DNA of 17,074 nt, from positions 1-17,074 of the forward strand of contig JAQGJY010000121.1 of assembly GCA_028290325.1 (NCBI GenBank), read 5' to 3'. The notes under the pieces were generated by a model. It had not been told where the DNA came from and made no database searches. It worked only from the letters and a program-made list of their open reading frames with translations. Shown in pieces: positions 1-6,120 of this stretch. Source of the DNA: Tardiphaga sp. (GTDB lineage Bacteria; Pseudomonadota; Alphaproteobacteria; Rhizobiales; Xanthobacteraceae). How positions within the stretch are numbered: position 1 is the first letter of the stretch; every line of letters begins with the position of its first letter. Both the position numbers and the translations under genes were made by a program.

Positions 1-385
1 CATCCGTCCCATCCATCCTTGTCAACGCATTGATCGGCACGATGTAACCAAATGCGACCAATAGGGTTGCCGGGATAATGGTAAACTCTGTCCTGGCCGA
101 TCATTGTCGGGGTGGCCATCGTAGGCCACCGCGCTCGACCCTGGTCGATCGCCGCGCGTCGCTGACGGTCATTTCTACCAGCTGGATAGGAAAACAAATG
201 AGCTCGGCGTGCCGGAAACGGCTCTGCAAGTGAGATGTCCGCCCATCTCACGGGCGCTGCTATGGCAAGGCTTGTTGCTGTTGTTTCACGCGCTGCGCCG
301 GACCGCTAAAGGGTCGGGCTCGGTCGGACAAAGCTCGGTGGGGCAAGACTTGAGGGCAAGACTTGTTGGGACAGGACTTGAAAAC
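1..385. other. Gene-poor stretch at left edge
   Basis: I see no convincing gene in these 385 bases. The plus strand is closed by stops in all frames within the first 60 bases or so. One plus frame ending at TAA 45-47 reads SVPSILVNALIGTM and could be the C-terminus of a gene entering from the left, but 14 residues cannot support a call. On the minus strand a frame starting at ATG 118 stays open to the edge (begins MATPTMIGQDRVYHYP) without a Shine-Dalgarno sequence. The only structure seen is the short tandem repeat at 341-380. Confidence 0.5.
341..380. repeat. Three-copy short direct repeat
   Basis: GGGCAAGACTTG occurs at 341-352 and again at 354-365. A diverged third copy, GGGACAGGACTTG, lies at 368-380. 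The period is 13 to 14 bases, so it does not keep a reading frame. It lies immediately downstream of the stop of the minus-strand small gene, so it may be part of that transcript's 3' end. It is neither palindromic nor followed by a T run in that direction. Confidence 0.7.
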
Positions 386-586
386 TTAGTTGCTGGGCCG
401 GCGCAATTCGGGAGACGCCAACCAGCTTTGTATTTTGGTCGCGGTTTCGAGTTGCCTGATCTCGGTCTCCAACGATTCACGTTCGGCACACCGAGGCATT
501 TTATCGGCCACCTCGCGTTTGGCCGCTGCCAGGGCCGCGCAACGTTCTTCAAAACTTCCGGTAAAATCCGATCGATTCCGCGCCAT
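386..586 (-). CDS. Small conserved hypothetical protein, 66 aa
   Basis: This encodes a short, soluble, highly charged protein of 66 residues beginning MARNRSDFTGSFEERC. It is predicted to be mostly helical: the central part alternates Ala, Glu, Lys and Arg, followed by an IRQLETATKIQSWLASPELR stretch. I recognise the pattern (MARNR or MAYDR start, AAAKRE, IRQLETA, WLSSPEL-like end) as that of small hypothetical proteins common in Bradyrhizobium relatives; no function is known to me. The start is well supported: the minus strand reads GGAGAG, a short spacer, then ATG. An EcfG-like promoter (GGAAC at 634-630, CGTC at 612-609) puts the expected transcript start about 16 bases before the ATG. Two cysteines are present. 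No signal peptide or membrane segment is visible. Confidence 0.7.
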   Translation of the reverse strand: MARNRSDFTGSFEERCAALAAAKREVADKMPRCAERESLETEIRQLETATKIQSWLASPELRRPSN

Positions 587-608
587 CTCACTCTCCTATG
601 GGAATGGA

Positions 609-634
609 GACGGTTAAGATTAACGACAGGTTCC
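609..634 (-). promoter_or_regulatory. EcfG-like general stress promoter
   Basis: On the minus strand GGAAC (634-630) is followed by 17 bases and CGTC (612-609). The known alphaproteobacterial EcfG consensus is GGAAC-N16/17-CGTT, so the -35 is perfect and the -10 matches 3 of 4. A transcript start about 7 bases past the -10 would fall near 602, just ahead of the GGAGAG ribosome site and the ATG at 586. The spacing fits a real promoter for the 66-residue gene. It is inferred from motif and placement only. Confidence 0.5.
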
Positions 635-650
635 GCCGGCCGTCTGTACA

Positions 651-676
651 GGAACCGACATTGCCGCGCGAATGTT
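651..676 (+). promoter_or_regulatory. Second EcfG-like motif, facing hydrolase gene
   Basis: GGAAC (651-655), 17 bases, then TGTT (673-676) points toward the hydrolase and kinase genes. The -10 is one mismatch from CGTT. The segment is nearly palindromic: GTTCC at 674-678 gives a further GGAAC on the other strand. A transcript would carry about a 175-base leader before the TTG at 859. This is weaker than the minus-strand site because its distance from the start codon is large. Confidence 0.3.
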
Positions 677-858
677 CCGCCCGGCGGCGCAGGTCTGGTT
701 GATGCGCGATGCCTCACAAGGTATGCCTCCTCTTCGTATCGCCCCGGGCAGCCTGCAAAGGCCGGCTTTTACGCCTCGCCGTGCCGCGCCTTTCTTGTGC
801 TCGCTGGCGATGTGGTCCACATTGCAACCTGTCTGACCGAAAGCGATTGGAGCTCTGA

Positions 859-1647
859 TTGTCAGTCGCGACGCGTAATAATGTCAAAATCGGCGGTACG
901 GGCTCGAAGGCCATGATCTTTGCTCACGGCTTTGGCTGCGACCAAAACATGTGGCGCTTCGTTGCGCCGGCGTTCGAAGCCGACTTCAGGACGATCCTGT
1001 TCGATCACGTCGGAGCGGGACAGTCGGATCTGTCGGCCTACCAGGCCGGAAAATATGCGACGTTGGATGGTTACGCCGAGGACGTCGTCGAGATCGGCCG
1101 CGAGCTTTCCCTGACCGACGCCGTCTTTGTCGGCCATTCCGTCAGTGCCATGATCGGTATCCTCGCATCACTGAAGGCGCCGGAACTCTTTGAGAGCCTC
1201 GTACTCGTCGGCCCGTCGGCGCGTTACATCGATGACGGCGACTACGTCGGTGGTTTCAGCGAAGCGCAAATCGAGGAACTGCTATCCTTCCTCGAGGAGA
1301 ACCATATGGGCTGGTCCGCCCAGATGGCCCCGGTGATTATGGGAAATCCGGATCGGCCCGACCTGGCTGACGAACTGACGAACAGTTTCTGTCGGACGGA
1401 CCCGGAAATCGCGAAGGCGTTCGCGCGCGTGACGTTCAAATCCGATAATCGAGCCGACTTGCCGAAGGTGACCGCCCGGTCGCTGATTCTTCAATGTAGC
1501 GAAGACGTGATTGCGTCTCCCACGGTGGGCGCGTTTGTTCAGCAGAATATCCCCAACAGCAGGATGATCATGCTGAATGCGACTGGCCACTGTCCAAACC
1601 TGAGCGCGCCAGACGAAGTCGTCTCGGCCATTCGTGCCTTTGTCTGA
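859..1647 (+). CDS. RsbQ-like alpha/beta hydrolase
   Basis: A 262-residue single-domain alpha/beta hydrolase of the RsbQ / KAI2 / D14 class. It has the oxyanion-side FAHGFG motif (residues 21-26), the nucleophile elbow GHSVSA with Ser94, an acid at Asp216 in CSEDVIA and a base at His244 in ATGHCP. The spacing nearly equals the Ser96, Asp219, His247 triad of Bacillus RsbQ, and the length matches that family. The TTG start at 859 has GGAG six bases upstream. There is no signal peptide or membrane segment, so it should act in the cytosol. In Bacillus, RsbQ works with the PAS phosphatase RsbP in energy-stress signalling, probably by processing or delivering a small hydrophobic ligand. Here the next gene, overlapping by 14 bases, is a PAS kinase, which supports the same partnership. 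The ligand is unknown. An ordinary esterase is the alternative, but gene pairing and motif spacing favour RsbQ. Confidence 0.88.
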   Translation: MSVATRNNVKIGGTGSKAMIFAHGFGCDQNMWRFVAPAFEADFRTILFDHVGAGQSDLSAYQAGKYATLDGYAEDVVEIGRELSLTDAVFVGHSVSAMIGILASLKAPELFESLVLVGPSARYIDDGDYVGGFSEAQIEELLSFLEENHMGWSAQMAPVIMGNPDRPDLADELTNSFCRTDPEIAKAFARVTFKSDNRADLPKVTARSLILQCSEDVIASPTVGAFVQQNIPNSRMIMLNATGHCPNLSAPDEVVSAIRAFV

Positions 1648-2788
1648 AGCTTTCGCCCGCGGCGACGCTCCGGCGTCGGAAAGCTATGAAGATCTCTACG
1701 AAAACGCGCCCTGCGGATACCTGTCTGTCGGAGCGGACGGCCGGGTGGCGCGGGCCAATCTCACTTTTGCGGCCTGGGCCGGTTACCAGCGAGACGAGCT
1801 GGCCGGGCGGCGTTTCAGCGACCTTCTCAATATCGCCGGCAAGATATTCTTTGAAACCCACGTCGCCCCCCTGCTGCGCATGCAGGGGTTCTTCGACGAG
1901 TTCGCGATCGACCTCATCACCAGCGACGGCAGCCGCCTTCCGGCCATTGCCAATGCGCGGGAGCGGCGGGGCGCCGATGGTCACTTGCGGTTCATTCGTC
2001 TGACGATCATCCGTGCGACGGACCGCCGGCGATTTGAACGCAATCTCATCGACGCTCGCAAGGAAAGCGACCATCTGCGGATTGCGCTTGAGGAGAACCT
2101 TCGTCAGGAACGAAACAACGCGGAGCTGCGGGAGCAGTTCATCGCCGTGCTGGGTCACGATCTGCGCAACCCGCTCGCTTCGATCTCGGGGGGCGCGCGA
2201 CTGATGTTGAAAGCAAAGTCGACCGCCGACGCCGCGCGCATCGAAGCGATGATGCAAACCAGCGTGACGCGCATGGCCAAGATGATCGACAGCGTGATGG
2301 ACCTTGCGCGCGGCCGCCTGGGTGGCGGCATTCCCATCTCGAAATCCGTGATCGCGATCGAGCCGGTGCTTGACCAAGTGGTCGCCGAGCTTGCGGCGGC
2401 GCATCCCGACAAGGTCATCGAGGTCAATTTTGAGATCGAGAAGCCGATCTTCTGCGACGGGTTGCGAATGGCCCAGCTATTTTCCAACTTGCTGGCAAAC
2501 GCGATAAATCATGGCGCTGAACATCATCCGATCCGCGTAAACGCCAAAGCGAACGATAAGGAGTTTATTCTGTCGGTCGCGAACACCGGCAATCCAATTT
2601 CCGACGATACAAAGGCCCGGCTGTTTCTGCCGTTTTGCCGCGGTCCCGATCACGGACCCGCCGAGGGGTTGGGTCTCGGGCTTTATATCGCGTCCGAAAT
2701 TGCAAAGGCCCATTCAGGCGATCTGGAGGTGACGTCTTCAGATCTTGAGACCCGGTTCACGTTCTCCATGAAGAGTCAGAACCGATAG
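1634..2788 (+). CDS. Soluble PAS sensor histidine kinase, RsbQ-coupled
   Basis: A 384-residue cytosolic kinase without membrane segments. Residues ~16-130 form a PAS domain (ENAPCGYLSV near 23, DLLNIAGK near 63), residues ~131-170 a probable coiled-coil linker, ~165-230 a HisKA dimerisation domain with phospho-acceptor His175 in GHDLRNP, and ~270-382 the ATPase domain. The N box has Asn285 and Asn289 (NLLANAINHG) and the G2 box is GLGLGLYIA. The G1 box reads VANTGNPIS, with Asn in place of the usual DxGxG aspartate; I recall this in a subfamily of PAS and phytochrome kinases, so it is not evidence of inactivity. The GTG start at 1634 lies inside the end of the hydrolase gene and lacks a clear ribosome site, so translation is probably coupled. 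No response regulator is present nearby. The PAS domain is the likely partner of the hydrolase product, as in RsbP. Confidence 0.87.
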   Translation: MPLSEAFARGDAPASESYEDLYENAPCGYLSVGADGRVARANLTFAAWAGYQRDELAGRRFSDLLNIAGKIFFETHVAPLLRMQGFFDEFAIDLITSDGSRLPAIANARERRGADGHLRFIRLTIIRATDRRRFERNLIDARKESDHLRIALEENLRQERNNAELREQFIAVLGHDLRNPLASISGGARLMLKAKSTADAARIEAMMQTSVTRMAKMIDSVMDLARGRLGGGIPISKSVIAIEPVLDQVVAELAAAHPDKVIEVNFEIEKPIFCDGLRMAQLFSNLLANAINHGAEHHPIRVNAKANDKEFILSVANTGNPISDDTKARLFLPFCRGPDHGPAEGLGLGLYIASEIAKAHSGDLEVTSSDLETRFTFSMKSQNR

Positions 2789-2805
2789 CGCAATCCGGGG
2801 AGCGC

Positions 2806-2832
2806 GGCAGCGGCCTTCCGGTCGGTGCTGCC
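2806..2832. terminator. Hairpin between kinase gene and tRNA-Gln
   Basis: GGCAGC (2806-2811) pairs with GCTGCC (2827-2832), with partly complementary bases inside the loop. It sits between the convergent ends of the kinase gene and the tRNA gene and could end either transcript. There is no T run on either side, so this is tentative. Confidence 0.3.
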
Positions 2833-2856
2833 GGCCCGGCGATTCGACGCGCTGCG

Positions 2857-2931
2857 TGGCTGGGGCGGGAGGGTTCGAACCTCCGCATGGGGGAATCAAA
2901 ATCCCCTGCCTTACCACTTGGCGACGCCCCA
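2857..2931 (-). tRNA. tRNA-Gln (anticodon UUG)
   Basis: The minus strand from 2931 to 2857 folds as a complete 75-base tRNA with encoded CCA. The acceptor stem TGGGGCG pairs with CGCCCCA, followed by discriminator G and CCA. The anticodon stem GGGGA/TCCCC encloses a 7-base loop TTTTGAT with anticodon TTG, which reads CAA and gives glutamine. The T arm is GGAGG-TTCGAAC-CCTCC. The weak U1-A72 pair is typical of tRNA-Gln. The 3' end faces the accessory region at 1-2790. Confidence 0.95.
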
Positions 2932-2983
2932 ATGCTGAGCGGGAGCGGACAAACGGCCCGCGACCTCCCGTCGGCAGGGGTGG

Positions 2984-3010
2984 TCTATAGACAGGCTCGT
3001 GGTTTTTCAA
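2984..3010 (-). promoter_or_regulatory. Probable tRNA-Gln promoter
   Basis: On the minus strand TTGAAA (3010-3005) is followed by 15 bases and TATAGA (2989-2984). The start point would be near 2977, about 45 bases before the mature tRNA 5' end. The spacer is shorter than the usual 17, but both hexamers are close to the housekeeping sigma consensus and no better candidate lies upstream. Confidence 0.45.
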
Positions 3011-3067
3011 CCGTCGCGGCCGGCGAAACACCGGCGCCGCGCATCGATCAGCGCTTTACCGACCCAA

Positions 3068-3094
3068 GCGGGTGAAAACCCGCCGCGAAGCGGC
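3068..3094. other. Two adjacent hairpins upstream of acyl-CoA dehydrogenase
   Basis: GCGGGT-GAAA-ACCCGC (3068-3083) is a perfect 6-bp stem with a GAAA tetraloop. GCCGC-GAA-GCGGC (3082-3094) directly follows, sharing two bases, so the two cannot form fully together. It lies between the divergent tRNA promoter and the dehydrogenase start at 3177. The role is unknown; it may be a leader element or part of a dispersed repeat. Confidence 0.4.
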
Positions 3095-3176
3095 GTCGCG
3101 CGCGCGGTTGAGGCGGGACGCTTTTCATGGGAAGACGTTGCCCAGCACCCTAAAGCCATTCGCGGAGTGACACGCC

Positions 3177-4958
3177 ATGACCTATCGCGCGCCGATCAAC
3201 GACATGTTGCTGTCGCTCAAGCACGGCGCCGGGCTGCAAGCCGCCATCGCGGCCGGGCATTACGGCGATTTCGATCAGGACATCACCTCGGCGGTGCTGG
3301 AAGAAGCCGGCAAGTTCGCCACCGACGTGCTCGCGCCGCTGAACAGGATCGGCGACAAAAACGGAATCAGGCTGGCCGACGGCAAGGTCACGACGGCGCC
3401 GGGCTGGCCCGACGCTTATCGGCGCTGGACGGCGGCCGGCTGGAACGGCGTGTCGGGCACGGAAGCGTTCGGCGGTCAGGGTCTGCCGATGGCGATCAAT
3501 GCCGCCTGCACGGAAATCTGGAGCGCGTCGAATATCGCGTTCGGCCTGTGCCCGCTTTTGACATTGTCGGCGATCGAGGCGCTCGATGCCCATGGCAGCG
3601 ACGAGCTGAAAAAAATCTATCTCGAGAAGCTGATTTCCGGCGCATGGACCGGCACGATGCAGCTCACCGAACCGCAGGCTGGTTCGGACGTCGGCGCGCT
3701 CCGCAGCCGTGCCGAGCGCGCCGGCGACGGCAGCTATCGCATCTCCGGCACCAAGATCTTCATCACCTATGGCGACCACGACATGACCGACAACATCGTG
3801 CATTTCGTGCTCGCGCGGCTGCCGGACGCGCCCCCCGGCACCAAGGGCATCTCGCTGTTTCTGATTCCGAAATTCCTCGTCAACGCCGATGGCTCGCTCG
3901 GCCAGCGCAACGACATCTATCCGTCCGGCGTCGAGCACAAACTCGGCATGCATGCGTCGCCGACCTGCACCATGACGATGGGCGATCACGGCGGCGCGAT
4001 CGGCTATCTCATCGGCGAGGAAAATCGCGGCATGCTGTGCATGTTCACGATGATGAATCAGGCCCGGCTCGGCGTCGGCCTCGAGGGCGTCGGCATCGCC
4101 GATCGCGCCTATCAGCAGGCGCTGGCTTTCGCGCAGGAGCGCAAGCAGGGCAAGGCCAACGGCAAAAAGGGCGACGGCATGGATGCGATCATCGCGCATC
4201 CCGACGTCAAGCGCATGCTGCTGCACATGCGCGCGATGACCGCCGCCGCGCGCACGATCTGCTACGCCACCGCCGTCGCGATGGACATCGCCGCGCGCGC
4301 CACCGATCCGAAGGCGAAGTCCGCCGCCACCGTGCGCGCGGCGCTGCTGACCCCGATCGCCAAGGCGTTCTCCACCGATATCGGCAACGAGGTCACGTCG
4401 CTCGGCGTCCAGATTCACGGCGGCATGGGCTTCATCGAGGAGACCGGCGCGGCGCAGCATTATCGCGACGCGCGCATCACCGCGATCTACGAGGGCACCA
4501 ACGGCATCCAGTCGATCGATCTGGTCACGCGCAAACTCGCCGCCAATGGCGGCGCCGGCGTCTGGGCGCTGATCGGGGAACTCACTGCGATCGTCGGCAA
4601 GGTCGAAGCATCGAACGATCCGGGCTTCGGAACGACGGCGCCGAAATTGCGGGATGCGCTCGACTCGCTGGAGCGCACCAGCAAATGGCTGCTGGAGCGG
4701 CTGGCATCCGCGCCGAACGATGCGCTGGCGGGGGCGACGCCCTATCTGCGGCTGTTCGGTTCGGCACTCGGCGGCTGCATGCTGGCCGGCGAAGCGCTGG
4801 CGGCGCGTGACGACTCGCATGGCGATCCGGCGCGGTACGTGACGCTGGCGCGCTACTTCGCGGAGAACGTCGCGGTGCAGGCCGGGTCGCTGGAGCGCAC
4901 GGTGACGGACAGCGCCGAGGCGGTCAACAATGCCGATCTGGTGTTGCTGGCGTCGTAA
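3177..4958 (+). CDS. Long acyl-CoA dehydrogenase, DmdC-like
   Basis: A 593-residue FAD-dependent acyl-CoA dehydrogenase, oxidising an acyl-CoA to its 2-enoyl-CoA and passing electrons to electron-transfer flavoprotein. At ~590 residues it is much longer than the classical ~385-residue enzymes and fits the class with an extra C-terminal domain that includes 3-methylmercaptopropionyl-CoA dehydrogenase DmdC. Visible features are the N-terminal helical domain, the flavin-contact region MQLTEPQAGSDVG near residue 160, SGTKIFITYGDHD near 190, and YEGTNGIQ with catalytic Glu439. The C-terminal ~120 residues form the additional helical domain. The ATG at 3177 has GGAG nine bases upstream. The true substrate cannot be read from sequence; most homologues in this group are only generically annotated. 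Downstream lies a convergent dioxygenase gene, so this gene is probably monocistronic. Confidence 0.9.
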   Translation: MTYRAPINDMLLSLKHGAGLQAAIAAGHYGDFDQDITSAVLEEAGKFATDVLAPLNRIGDKNGIRLADGKVTTAPGWPDAYRRWTAAGWNGVSGTEAFGGQGLPMAINAACTEIWSASNIAFGLCPLLTLSAIEALDAHGSDELKKIYLEKLISGAWTGTMQLTEPQAGSDVGALRSRAERAGDGSYRISGTKIFITYGDHDMTDNIVHFVLARLPDAPPGTKGISLFLIPKFLVNADGSLGQRNDIYPSGVEHKLGMHASPTCTMTMGDHGGAIGYLIGEENRGMLCMFTMMNQARLGVGLEGVGIADRAYQQALAFAQERKQGKANGKKGDGMDAIIAHPDVKRMLLHMRAMTAAARTICYATAVAMDIAARATDPKAKSAATVRAALLTPIAKAFSTDIGNEVTSLGVQIHGGMGFIEETGAAQHYRDARITAIYEGTNGIQSIDLVTRKLAANGGAGVWALIGELTAIVGKVEASNDPGFGTTAPKLRDALDSLERTSKWLLERLASAPNDALAGATPYLRLFGSALGGCMLAGEALAARDDSHGDPARYVTLARYFAENVAVQAGSLERTVTDSAEAVNNADLVLLAS

Positions 4959-4989
4959 CCAGGTCGCCTCAATCCAACGAGGCCGTCAT

Positions 4990-5045
4990 GGCCGGCTTGA
5001 CCCGGCCGACCATCAGCCTCGCGGCACAACCGACGGCGGCCGCCG
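4990..5045. terminator. Palindromic segment between convergent genes
   Basis: GGCCGG-CTTGAC-CCGGCC (4990-5007) forms a 6-bp hairpin, and CGGCGGCCGCCG (5034-5045) is a perfect 12-base palindrome. The first resembles the CGTCATGGCCGG...CCCGGCC type of intergenic repeat I know from Bradyrhizobium-group genomes. Lying between the convergent dehydrogenase and dioxygenase genes, it may serve as a bidirectional terminator, although there is no T run. Confidence 0.4.
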
Positions 5046-5052
5046 GGTTCGG

Positions 5053-5997
5053 TCAGGTCAGCGGCTTCAGCCCGGCCTCGATCTGGGCGCGACGGCCCTC
5101 GAGGAACGGTGGCAACGCGAGTTTTTCGCCGAGCGTCGCCATCGGCTCGTCGGTCGCGAAGCCCGGACCATCGGTGGCGATCTCGAACAGGATGCCGTTC
5201 GGCTCGCGGAAATACAGGCTGCGAAAGTAAAACCGATCGACCTCGCCGCTATTGGGAACTCGAAACTGGTTGAGACGCGCGGCCCAGGCCTGGTATTGCG
5301 TCTCGTCCGGCGTGCGGAACGCGACGTGATGCACGCCACCCGCGCCCTGTCGCGCGACCGGCAGATCCTTGCGCTCGGCGACATGCAGCTCGCCCGCGGC
5401 GCCGCCCGCGCCCATCGCGAACACGATCGTTGTCGCCCCATCGGCCGACGTGTAGTCGCGCACCCGGCGCATGTTCATCACTTCCGTCAAAACCGGACCA
5501 AGCCGGTCGAGGTGCTGCACGTCGAGCGCGATCGGGCCGAGGCCGCGAATCTGATGCGCCGCCGGCACCGGGCTGTTGTCCCATGGGGACGCCTCCCCCT
5601 GCCCGCCATCGTCAATCAAAGCGAGACGCTGGCCTTCGCCATCCTCGAATGTCAGCGTCAGCCGGCCGTCGATTTCGGCGATGTCGCCGACCTTGCCCCC
5701 GGCGGCGTCGAGCCGCTGTTTCCAGAACCGCAAAGCCGCCTCGCCGTTGACCCGCAGGCCGGTGCGGGAAATCGAATTGCCGCCGCGCTTTTCCGGCGGC
5801 GACGGAAAATCGAAGAACGTCAGGTCGGTGCCTGGATTGGCCTCGCCATCGGCATAAAACAGATGATAGGCGCTGACGTCGTCCTGATTGACGGTTTTCT
5901 TCACCAGCCGCATCCCGAGCAGCCCGGTGTAGAACGCCAGATTATCTTTTGGCCGCGCCGAGATCGCCGTCAAATGATGGATGCCCGTGAACTGCAT
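5053..5997 (-). CDS. VOC ring-cleaving dioxygenase, PcpA/LinE-like
   Basis: A 314-residue two-domain vicinal-oxygen-chelate protein of the PcpA/LinE/MhqO group, Fe(II)-dependent dioxygenases that cleave (chloro)hydroquinone-type rings. The likely metal ligands are His7 in GIHHLT, His223 in GVHHVAF and Glu272 in LFEIATD. Each lies four residues before the PcpA ligands His11, His227 and Glu276, as I recall them, and Tyr262 matches the PcpA active-site tyrosine position. I chose the ATG at 5997, giving MQFTGIHHLT, because GAGG lies seven bases upstream and the family begins just before this motif; an in-frame start 12 codons earlier lacks support. It is divergent from the crotonase gene and convergent with the dehydrogenase. 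The physiological substrate is unknown; many relatives are annotated only as ring-cleaving dioxygenase or glyoxalase. Confidence 0.85.
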   Translation of the reverse strand: MQFTGIHHLTAISARPKDNLAFYTGLLGMRLVKKTVNQDDVSAYHLFYADGEANPGTDLTFFDFPSPPEKRGGNSISRTGLRVNGEAALRFWKQRLDAAGGKVGDIAEIDGRLTLTFEDGEGQRLALIDDGGQGEASPWDNSPVPAAHQIRGLGPIALDVQHLDRLGPVLTEVMNMRRVRDYTSADGATTIVFAMGAGGAAGELHVAERKDLPVARQGAGGVHHVAFRTPDETQYQAWAARLNQFRVPNSGEVDRFYFRSLYFREPNGILFEIATDGPGFATDEPMATLGEKLALPPFLEGRRAQIEAGLKPLT

Positions 5998-6120
5998 GGG
6001 ATGGCCTCGTCTCGTCGGCGTTGAAAACCGCAACGCATGGGTTGGACGTCGTCGCCGTTCATGTAGGGTGAATTCCGGATATCACCAGTTCAGCCCGATC
6101 GCGCTTTGTCAGGACATCCC

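Noticed and set aside
1..118. Minus-strand frame from ATG 118 open to the left edge (begins MATPTMIGQ)
   Set aside because: Only 39 codons are visible, with no Shine-Dalgarno sequence and no recognised motif.
209..916. 235-codon plus-strand frame before the hydrolase gene
   Set aside because: Its composition is unstructured, it covers the well-supported 66-residue gene on the other strand, and it runs into the hydrolase gene in another frame.
2561..2640. Degenerate, inactive kinase because of the changed G1 box
   Set aside because: The H, N and G2 boxes are intact, and the Asn variant is known in active-looking subfamilies.
3150..4820. Long open frames overlapping the acyl-CoA dehydrogenase on both strands (for example 3150-4820 minus, 2999-4810 plus)
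   Set aside because: They are Arg/Ala/Gly-rich shadows expected in GC-rich DNA; the dehydrogenase frame has clear family motifs and a ribosome site.
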